Shown: one piece after another, positions 57,860 to 64,000 of the stretch
Position numbering within the stretch: the first letter of the stretch is position 1
Layout of the letters: every line of letters begins with the position of its first letter
From: Methanofervidicoccus sp. A16
GTDB lineage: Archaea; AGJL01; Methanococci; Methanococcales; Methanococcaceae
Direction: 5' to 3'
NCBI RefSeq assembly: GCF_003351865.1
Contig: NZ_CP022242.1
Span: 620,001 to 684,000 of the forward strand
Length of the DNA stretch: 64,000 bases
The notes under the pieces: model-generated
Databases searched by the model: none
Told to the model about the DNA's origin: nothing
What the model saw: the letters and a program-made list of their open reading frames with translations, nothing else
Translations under genes and position numbers: made by a program

Positions 57860-59056
57860 ATGGATAGATCTAAAACATCTGAGGATAAGGTAGTGGTAAC
57901 TGTAGATGAGTTGAAGAAGATGATAAGGAACAATGAAGAAGATAAAATAGACGAGATAGATATCGTTACAACTGCTACCTGTGGAATAATGTCTGGTACT
58001 ATGGCGGTTTTTTATATCCCTATCGCTGAACCTGGAACCTTTAGAAAGGGGGAAAAAATATACTTAAATGGTATAGAAGGACATATTGGACCTTGTCCAA
58101 ATGAGTACTTAGGTTCTGTAGATGTTGTAGTGTACGGTACAAGTTATGTGGGAGACTACGGAGGTGGATTTTTATTTAAAGATCTAGTTGCAGGTAAGGA
58201 GGTAGATGTCCTCTTAGAGAGTGAGGGGAGAACATACAAGAGGACTATAACCTTAGATGATATTCCCACTGCTAGAATGATAGGAACGAGGATGGCATTT
58301 AAAAACTATTCAGCCTTTACCAACTTAGGAGAGGAACCTGTAAGGACTATCTTCCATAGAAGAAAGATGAAAAAAGGAGAGGCCTCCTTCTCAGGATGTG
58401 GTGAATTAAACCCTCTCCAAAATATGTACTGTGATGAAAGGAACCTTCTTGGAAAAAGAGTATTATTAAATGGTGCTGAAGGTGTAATACTTGGATTTGG
58501 GACAAGGAGTTCAAGTGGGAAGGAAAATATTATGATATCTGCAGATATGCACAGTATGGATCCTTACTATTTAGGAGGTTTTATTACATCTGGAGGTGTA
58601 GAGGTATTTAATACAGTTGCAGTACCTGTAGAGGTTGATGAGAAAAATAAAGAGTTCTTAAAGACCTTAGATGAAAATATCCCTTTGCCTCTGGTAAATG
58701 TGGTGGGAAGGAGTATTATAGATATAGGTAACTACGCCCAGGTATGGAAGGATGCTGATTTAAGGCCCAATATAAACATCTACAGGTGTAGAAACTGTGA
58801 TGTATGTATTCCTATGGAAATGTGCCCAACGAAGGCTATAAAGAGAATGCCTCATTTAGGAAATAGACCACTACCAACAGAGGATTGCTTTGGGTGTGGT
58901 ATCTGTACAGGTGCCTGTCCTTATGGGATATACTCCATGAAGTTAAACAGTATCTTGGGAATACCTATAACCTGTAGACAGTCAGACAGGGAAAGGGCAA
59001 TGAGGTTATCTAGAGAACTTAAAGAGAGAATCGAGAAAGGAGAGTTTAAACTTTAA
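57860..59056 (+). CDS. DUF39 protein with C-terminal ferredoxin domain (methanogenesis marker 16 type)
   Basis: The first 320 residues match DUF39 (CGIMSGTMAVFYIPIAEPG, G-S-V-D-V-V-V-Y-G-T-S, FSGCGELNPLQN), the family of homocysteine-forming aspartate-semialdehyde sulfurtransferase. The end has two [4Fe-4S] motifs (CRNCDVCIPMEMCP, CFGCGICTGACP). The fusion and length (398) fit the methanogenesis marker 16 metalloprotein. It may take part in sulfur transfer, inferred. AAGGTGTCATT precedes the ATG. Confidence 0.8.
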   Translation: MDRSKTSEDKVVVTVDELKKMIRNNEEDKIDEIDIVTTATCGIMSGTMAVFYIPIAEPGTFRKGEKIYLNGIEGHIGPCPNEYLGSVDVVVYGTSYVGDYGGGFLFKDLVAGKEVDVLLESEGRTYKRTITLDDIPTARMIGTRMAFKNYSAFTNLGEEPVRTIFHRRKMKKGEASFSGCGELNPLQNMYCDERNLLGKRVLLNGAEGVILGFGTRSSSGKENIMISADMHSMDPYYLGGFITSGGVEVFNTVAVPVEVDEKNKEFLKTLDENIPLPLVNVVGRSIIDIGNYAQVWKDADLRPNINIYRCRNCDVCIPMEMCPTKAIKRMPHLGNRPLPTEDCFGCGICTGACPYGIYSMKLNSILGIPITCRQSDRERAMRLSRELKERIEKGEFKL

Positions 59057-59111
59057 AAGTTTTTAAGTATTAAAGGATTACAACCCTAAGTTTATCCTTA
59101 GAGCGAAGAAG

Positions 59112-60215
59112 TTAGTCATTTTTTAACGCCTTCACTGGATCCAAATTCGCAGCCTTATATGCTGGATAGAGAGACGCAATTACAGATGTTCCAACACCAA
59201 ATAAAAATCCCAAAAATGTATAAATCAAACCCTCCAGAGTTATGTAGGAGTTCAATAAATAATGAACTACTAGATAGCCTATTCCTAAACTTAACAACAC
59301 CCCAACAACACTACCAACAACTCCCAATATTAGAGATTCAAATAGAAACAGCATTAAAATGTCTCTCCTAGACGCTCCTATACTCTTCATGATCCCAATC
59401 TCCTTAGTCCTCTCAACTGTACTCATTAGCATTGTATTTCCAATTCCAACCCCTGCAACTAAAAGAGATATTCCACCTACTCCCATTAAAAAGAGGGATA
59501 TGTTATCTAAAACATTCTCTATAGATCTTAAAATTCTGTCCATGGATAGAACAACAACTTTTTTCTCTTTTTTGTTCATAATTTTCTCTATTTTATTTTT
59601 TATACTGTCAATATCCTCCCTGTTCTCTACGTGGAGTATTATCATGGAGTAGTTGTTATCGTAAAACCTCCTATATGTTTTCTCCGATAAAATAATTGAA
59701 TTCTGAGATATCACAAAAAAAGAACTGTTGTAGATACCAACTATCCTAAAAGATACATTTTTCAGGAGTATTTTATCTCCAACATCTAGATCATAGGTAT
59801 TGGCAAAAAAACTGTCTACATATACTGTTGTATCTGTCAGCTTACCTTCAGTGTCTAAATTTAAATATTTTATTAAGTCTTTCCTTATACCGTATACTGT
59901 TGTATAAGTTTTCCTATTTTTTTCTTTAATATATACAACATCGGTTTTTAAGGATATTGGAATTACAGTACATCTTAATTTTTTCAACTTATCTACGTCC
60001 CTCTTTGTAAAATATAAATAGCCCTCTTCAGGGTTAGGATATACAACGACAAAATCTGCCACACCTTCAAAGTTCTCAAGGATCCTATATTTCAATCCAC
60101 TTCCTAAAATCCCTAAGGAAGAAATAGTCATAACACCTATAACAATACCTAACAACGCCAAAGTACTTCTTAAGATATGTCTCTTTAGGTTTCTCTTTGC
60201 CAGTTTGAGGTACAT
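59112..60215 (-). CDS. ABC transporter permease, MacB/FtsX type
   Basis: This 367-residue protein begins KLAKRNLKRHILRSTLALLG followed by helix 1 (about 14-36). A soluble periplasmic-type domain of about 190 residues follows, then three helices (about 238-262, 285-315, 330-352), with TKEIGIMKSIGASRRDILML as the FtsX signature. No ATPase lies next to it. It could export lipoproteins or peptides. Confidence 0.85.
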   Translation of the reverse strand: MYLKLAKRNLKRHILRSTLALLGIVIGVMTISSLGILGSGLKYRILENFEGVADFVVVYPNPEEGYLYFTKRDVDKLKKLRCTVIPISLKTDVVYIKEKNRKTYTTVYGIRKDLIKYLNLDTEGKLTDTTVYVDSFFANTYDLDVGDKILLKNVSFRIVGIYNSSFFVISQNSIILSEKTYRRFYDNNYSMIILHVENREDIDSIKNKIEKIMNKKEKKVVVLSMDRILRSIENVLDNISLFLMGVGGISLLVAGVGIGNTMLMSTVERTKEIGIMKSIGASRRDILMLFLFESLILGVVGSVVGVLLSLGIGYLVVHYLLNSYITLEGLIYTFLGFLFGVGTSVIASLYPAYKAANLDPVKALKND

Positions 60216-61005
60216 GGTTTCACAGTGGATAACAATGATATTGCTATATAAATTAGGTTTAGTATTAAAATTTTATATTTTTTATAATTTTTACAAAATT
60301 AAAGAATTTAATATTGAAAAAATAAAAATTTACGGTTATAAATAAAAATTATTTATTAAAATAACCAAAGATTCTGATAAAAAATAATTAACTATTATAA
60401 ATATAACGAATAAAGTATTATAACTAAACTAGAAAAGACGAGACGGGATTCCCTACTTTACTATTTTATTTTTTACAGTTTAAGTTTATATAAGTACTAT
60501 AAAATTCAAATATTCAAAATTATATTTTTTATTCAATAGATATTAATTAGTATTGAACATTATGTTCTTGATAATAATAAAAAAGTTAATAATTAATAAA
60601 AAATCTCTCGCTGTTTATTCTCTGAAATGCTCCGAACATTGGGAAAATTAGACAAGATCTTTTTATATTAGAAAATTTTTTACTTTTATTTATTGTGATT
60701 AAATAATTTAATTTATTTTTATCCTAATCTCCATCAAAGTAGTAATTAAAAAATAAAAATCTAATCTAAAAATAACAAAAGCACTAATAAAAAAATAAAA
60801 ATAGAAAATTTATATTAGTAATAATTTTGTTAAAGGCGGATTGTCTATTATATTCAATATTTCAGTAGGCATACTTTTTTCATTTCTTTTTTCTCTGTAT
60901 TAATTCTTATTTCTCTATTTATAAGAACTAAAACATATGAAATTTAGTATATACACCTATATAAGAGAATTGAAAATTTTACCTTTTTTAATTACTGGTG
61001 AAAGT
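60216..61005. other. Intergenic region with repeat elements
   Basis: These 790 AT-rich bp have no gene. They contain a core motif (TTCTCTGAAATGCTCCGAAC, 60618) and element copy D (60721 onward). Confidence 0.55.
60721..60930. mobile_element. MITE-like element, copy D (one clear end)
   Basis: ATCCTAATCTCCATCAAAGT then AGTAATTAAA is a degenerate left end. TCTAATCTAAAAA then ATAACAAAAGCACT follows, shared with copy B. A CAATATTTC core is central. The far end (AAGAACTAAAA near 60921) is weak. Confidence 0.35.
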
Positions 61006-61659
61006 ATGAAAATAGACAATCTCCACCTGGTAAAGATAGGAGGTAGTTTAACCCATCACGTTAAACCTCTCTTAAATACCTTGAAGTCCTTCAGTAGTGA
61101 GGAAAACAGAATAGTTATTGTACCTGGAGGGGGGATGTTTGCAGATGTAGTACGAGACTTAGATCAGGATGTGAGGTTGAGTAATAGGGCATCCCACAGG
61201 ATGGCTTTGATGGCTATGGATATGATGGGTGTTTATTTCTCCGACGTATCTCATATTAAAACTGTTGACAATCTCTACGATACCAAGATTACACTTCTAG
61301 ATAGTAGTATAGTTATACTACTACCCTCTAAGGTTGTACTCTCTACAGATGAACTTCCACACTCCTGGGAGGTTACCTCGGACTCCATAGCCCTCTATAT
61401 CGCCAAACTTCTAAAGTTGAAGAGGGCAATAATAGTTACAGATGTAGATGGCATATATAATAAGTATCCTGGAGGAAAACTGTTAAATATTATAAGTGCT
61501 AAATCCATTAGAGGTTTTACTTCCGTAGATAGTTATCTACCAAAACTTTTAATAAAATATAAAATGGAGTGTATAGTGGTTAATGGAAAGTACCCGGAGA
61601 GGGTTGTAAATATCCTAAAGGGAAAGAAAGATATATATACCAAGATTATAGTAGATTAA
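61006..61659 (+). CDS. mfnE: [5-(aminomethyl)furan-3-yl]methyl phosphate kinase of methanofuran synthesis
   Basis: This amino-acid-kinase-fold enzyme has LVKIGGSLTHH near the start and VPGGGMFADVVRDL and I-V-T-D-V-D-G-I-Y later. It resembles MfnE (MJ0458, from memory), and in M. jannaschii that gene also precedes aEF-1beta and L22. It phosphorylates the furan intermediate of methanofuran. GGTGAAAGT precedes ATG 61006; the frame is open to 60937. It has 217 residues. Confidence 0.85.
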   Translation: MKIDNLHLVKIGGSLTHHVKPLLNTLKSFSSEENRIVIVPGGGMFADVVRDLDQDVRLSNRASHRMALMAMDMMGVYFSDVSHIKTVDNLYDTKITLLDSSIVILLPSKVVLSTDELPHSWEVTSDSIALYIAKLLKLKRAIIVTDVDGIYNKYPGGKLLNIISAKSIRGFTSVDSYLPKLLIKYKMECIVVNGKYPERVVNILKGKKDIYTKIIVD

Positions 61660-61701
61660 TAAAACTGAAGATTTAAAAATACAGATAATTAAGGTGATAG
61701 G

Positions 61702-61866
61702 ATGAAATACATATGTATCTCCTGTAATGCAGAGATAGCACCTAGAGAACATGCTACAAAGTTCCTATGTCCAAACTGTGGAGAGGTTGAGATAGTAAGA
61801 TGTGAAAAATGTAGAAAGTTAAGCAACCTCTATAAATGTCCTTCCTGTGGATTTGAAGGTCCATAA
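61702..61866 (+). CDS. Small double zinc-ribbon protein
   Basis: This 54-residue protein has four CxxC pairs: [22 protein letters not shown] and KCPSCGF. It matches the archaeal HVO_2753-like/DUF1610 group of tiny zinc proteins, which may bind RNA. GGTGATAGG precedes the ATG. It lies 18 bp before aEF-1beta and probably shares its transcript. Confidence 0.85.
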   Translation: MKYICISCNAEIAPREHATKFLCPNCGEVEIVRCEKCRKLSNLYKCPSCGFEGP

Positions 61867-61884
61867 AAGTAAAAAGGTGTAAGT

Positions 61885-62154
61885 ATGGCAACAGTTATCG
61901 CAAAGGTAAAGATTATGCCAGTAAATCCTGAAGTAGATAGAGAGAGTTTGAAGGAAAAAATAAAGAAAACTGTAGAAAATATGGGAATAAAGTGCTTAAA
62001 TATTTTAGAGGAGCCTTTAGCCTTTGGACTTTATGCTATCTACGTCCTGGTAGAGATGGAGGAGAAGGAAGGGGGAACTGAACCTCTAGAAAAAGAATTG
62101 AGTAATTTAGAAGATGTAGAAAGTGTAGATGTTGTAGAGGTATCTTTAGCCTAA
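61885..62154 (+). CDS. ef1b: Translation elongation factor aEF-1beta
   Basis: The 89-residue GDP/GTP exchange factor for aEF-1alpha has MATVIAKVKIMPVNPEVDRE, EEPLAFGLYAIYVLV and the C-terminal VESVDVVEVSLA, all typical. AAGGTGTAAGT precedes the ATG. Confidence 0.95.
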   Translation: MATVIAKVKIMPVNPEVDRESLKEKIKKTVENMGIKCLNILEEPLAFGLYAIYVLVEMEEKEGGTEPLEKELSNLEDVESVDVVEVSLA

Positions 62155-62240
62155 CTATTTTATAATAAAAATTTTTATAAATAGTATTATTATAATTATT
62201 GATAATTTTTTTGAATACTATAACTCTTTAGGTTATATCT

Positions 62241-62465
62241 ATGGTAAAGTATATAAAGAAGTTTAATGAATTTAAGGAGTTTGTAGATTTTATAGAAAAA
62301 AAGGGATATACCCTAAGAGTACGTTATAAGAGAGATCTTGTTTTAGAAATAGGTAGTAAAAAACCTAACTTCCTCCTAAAAAACACAGTAGGGAATGTTA
62401 GGGTCTGTTATTTCAACGCTTTAAAATTGATGTGGAAGTTAGGTATCTCAATGATAAAAAGTTAA
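62241..62465 (+). CDS. Small basic hypothetical protein
   Basis: I do not recognise this 74-residue protein (MVKYIKKFNEFKEFVDFIEK...). It is rich in Lys, Arg and Phe with a predicted alpha-beta pattern and no membrane segment. Its stop is 10 bp before the L22 start, so it is probably in the ribosomal operon. GGTTATATCT precedes the ATG. Confidence 0.6.
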   Translation: MVKYIKKFNEFKEFVDFIEKKGYTLRVRYKRDLVLEIGSKKPNFLLKNTVGNVRVCYFNALKLMWKLGISMIKS

Positions 62466-62475
62466 GGTGAGGGGT

Positions 62476-62937
62476 ATGGGAAAGTTAAAGTACAAGATTA
62501 AAACTGATCCAAATAAAACTACAAGGGCTATGGGTAGGGCTCTCAGAATATCTAGAAAACATGCTGTAGAGATATGTAGGGAGATAAAGGGCATGAAACT
62601 TGATGAGGCCATGAGGTACCTAAGGAGGGTAATTGAGTTGAAACAGGTTGTTCCATTTAAGAGACATGGGAAAGAGGTAGGCCATAAGAAGGGTAAGTAT
62701 GGCTGGGGTGCAGGGAGATATCCACAGAAGGCTGCAAGGGAGATACTGAAAGTCTTAGAGAATGCTAAGAGTAACGCAGAGTACAAGGGGTTAAATGTAG
62801 ACAAACTTAGGATAAAACATATCTCCTCAAATAAAGGGTTTACTATAAAAAGATACATGCCAAGGGCCTACGGTAGGGCTACACCTAAGTTCCAGGAAAC
62901 TGTACACATCCAGGTAATATTGGAGGAGTACCAATAA
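62476..62937 (+). CDS. rpl22: Ribosomal protein L22 (uL22)
   Basis: [20 protein letters not shown], with [20 protein letters not shown] and [15 protein letters not shown], marks archaeal L22; the C-terminal loop reaches the exit tunnel. GGTGAGGGGT precedes ATG 62476. It has 153 residues. Confidence 0.95.
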   Translation: MGKLKYKIKTDPNKTTRAMGRALRISRKHAVEICREIKGMKLDEAMRYLRRVIELKQVVPFKRHGKEVGHKKGKYGWGAGRYPQKAAREILKVLENAKSNAEYKGLNVDKLRIKHISSNKGFTIKRYMPRAYGRATPKFQETVHIQVILEEYQ

Positions 62938-62956
62938 ATTAAAGAAGGTGAAGAAG

Positions 62957-63592
62957 ATGATCGAGAGAGTATTTATAAAGGAGCATGTTATTGAGGCACT
63001 TGTAGATGAGTACCTAAAGAACAGGTTAACTAGAGCAGGATACAGCCATATGGAGATGAAAAAAACACCTATTGGAACAAGGATTATTGTATACGCCGAA
63101 AGACCAGGTCTAGTTATTGGTAGAAGGGGTAGACTTGTAAAGGAGTTGACAGAAACAATTGCACAGGAGTTCGGTGTAGAGAATCCACAGATAGAAGTAA
63201 AACAGGTTGAAAACCCTGATTTAGATCCTGCAATTGTTGCCCAGAAGATAGCCTCTGCCCTTGAGAGGGGAATGCACTTCAGAAGAGTTGCCCACGCAGC
63301 AGTTAGAAGGGTAATGGGAGCAGGGGCTAAAGGGGTTGTAGTAATCATCTCAGGAAAGTTAACTGGAGAGAGGGCTAGAACCGAGAAGTTTATGGAAGGG
63401 TATATGAAACACTGTGGAGAGCCCTCTGAAGACCTCGTTAGGAAGGCTCACAGAGTAGCAAAGTTGAAGTTAGGTATAATTGGAGTAACTGTAAAACTTG
63501 TACCTCCAGATGTTATACTACCTGATGAGGTTATTATAAAGGAGGAGGAAGGCAAAAAGGTAGAGGAAGTAAGTAGTGTCGAAGAACAGTAA
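62957..63592 (+). CDS. rps3: Ribosomal protein S3 (uS3)
   Basis: The KH domain [20 protein letters not shown] and the C-terminal S3 domain ([28 protein letters not shown]) are clear. A Glu-rich tail ([17 protein letters not shown]) is typical of archaea. GGTGAAGAAG precedes ATG 62957. It has 211 residues. Confidence 0.95.
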   Translation: MIERVFIKEHVIEALVDEYLKNRLTRAGYSHMEMKKTPIGTRIIVYAERPGLVIGRRGRLVKELTETIAQEFGVENPQIEVKQVENPDLDPAIVAQKIASALERGMHFRRVAHAAVRRVMGAGAKGVVVIISGKLTGERARTEKFMEGYMKHCGEPSEDLVRKAHRVAKLKLGIIGVTVKLVPPDVILPDEVIIKEEEGKKVEEVSSVEEQ

Positions 63593-63604
63593 AAAGGTGA
63601 GATT

Positions 63605-63814
63605 ATGGCAATACTAAGGGCCCAGGAAATTAGGGAGATGAGTATCTCTGAGATGAAGGAGAAGTTGATGGAGTTGAAGAGGGAACTTCTTAAGGAATAC
63701 ACCAACAAGGCTACTAGTGGTTCTCCTTCAAACCCAGGTAGAATGAGAGAGATAAGGAGAACAATAGCAAGAATATACACCATTATGAATGAGAAGAGAT
63801 ATAAAAAACAATAA
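63605..63814 (+). CDS. rpl29: Ribosomal protein L29 (uL29)
   Basis: The 69-residue two-helix protein starts [20 protein letters not shown] and ends in a basic stretch with [20 protein letters not shown]. It is 12 bp after rps3. Confidence 0.95.
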   Translation: MAILRAQEIREMSISEMKEKLMELKRELLKEYTNKATSGSPSNPGRMREIRRTIARIYTIMNEKRYKKQ

Positions 63815-63874
63815 AAGTTATATACCACATCTTAATTATAGAGTAAAAAACACTAATAAATTAGAGGTGCAGTG

Positions 63875-64000
63875 ATGCCCGAGATCTGTCCAAGGTGTGG
63901 GCTACCTAAGGAACTGTGTGTATGTGAGGAAATTGCTAAGGAAGAACAAAAAATAAAAATCTACGTTACAAAGAGAAGGTTTGGGAAGTTAATGACCATT
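63875..64000 (+). CDS. Translation initiation factor eIF1/SUI1, partial
   Basis: [20 protein letters not shown] begins a zinc-binding N-terminus, and [15 protein letters not shown] starts the SUI1 domain; the window ends here at residue 42. It controls start-codon choice. L29 followed by SUI1 is the usual Methanocaldococcus order. GAGGTGCAGTG precedes the ATG. Confidence 0.9.
   Translation, partial: MPEICPRCGLPKELCVCEEIAKEEQKIKIYVTKRRFGKLMTI

Noticed and set aside
60919-60937. Right end of element copy D
   Set aside because: Only AAGAACTAAAA matches; too short and A-rich to be assigned with confidence.

Overview
The window is AT-rich archaeal DNA from a methanogen of the order Methanococcales, most like the hyperthermophilic Methanocaldococcaceae. 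Evidence: a tRNA with encoded CCA, a TATA-box promoter, GGTGA ribosome binding sites a few bases before most starts, frequent TTG/GTG starts, archaeal ribosomal proteins, an energy-converting hydrogenase (Ehb) cluster, the methyl-CoM reductase activation ATPase AtwA, and genes for coenzyme F420 (CofA) and methanofuran (MfnE). The species cannot be named from the sequence alone.

Layout. 1-4.3 kb: partial membrane flippase-like gene, pyrE, an S-layer-related secreted protein, hemA, tRNA-Ile(GAT). 4.3-8.5 kb: translin, then the first part of the S10 ribosomal operon (L3-L4-L23-L2-S19). 8.6-20.9 kb: a lipoprotein with a transglutaminase-like triad, a UPF0280 gene with its frame broken at an A9 run, DUF354, a repeat-containing secreted protein, cofA, isopentenyl phosphate kinase, Mrp/NBP35, hpt, a seven-repeat beta-propeller with a membrane tail, a truncated bioF, and an RraA-like gene. 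20.9-35.6 kb: a cluster of intergenic repeat elements, moeA-PBP, ilvE, an apgM-purB-trm112-thpR operon, an amidohydrolase-UbiD-small membrane protein operon, L10e, LonB and a hydrogenase maturation protease.

35.9-43.1 kb is the ehb cluster: MrpC/D-like and MnhB-like membrane subunits, a polyferredoxin with 13-14 cluster motifs, a two-cluster ferredoxin, the NiFe small subunit and a NuoH-like subunit. The NiFe large subunit is absent. 43.5-47.1 kb is a tight operon of HTH regulator, HMG-CoA synthase, acetoacetyl-CoA thiolase, CooT-like small protein and DUF35, the entry to the archaeal mevalonate pathway. The UbiD-family gene and isopentenyl phosphate kinase elsewhere in the window may serve its later steps. 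47.4-60.2 kb: a YkgJ-type cysteine-cluster protein, zinc-ribbon protein plus TctA permease, a type IV pilin-like protein, tiaS, radB, a PII-like/DUF134/AtwA operon, a DUF39-ferredoxin protein and a FtsX-type permease. 61-64 kb: mfnE, a zinc ribbon, aEF-1beta and the second ribosomal block (L22-S3-L29-eIF1).

The least explained structure lies in the long AT-rich intergenic regions. Several carry related elements with inverted ends close to AACCTTAGTTCCCACCAAG; two copies are flanked by 7-bp direct repeats. They look like a non-autonomous, MITE-like family with no transposase in the window. Other points of note are the frame break in UPF0280, a palindrome next to the ehb promoter, and the CooT-like gene inside the mevalonate operon.
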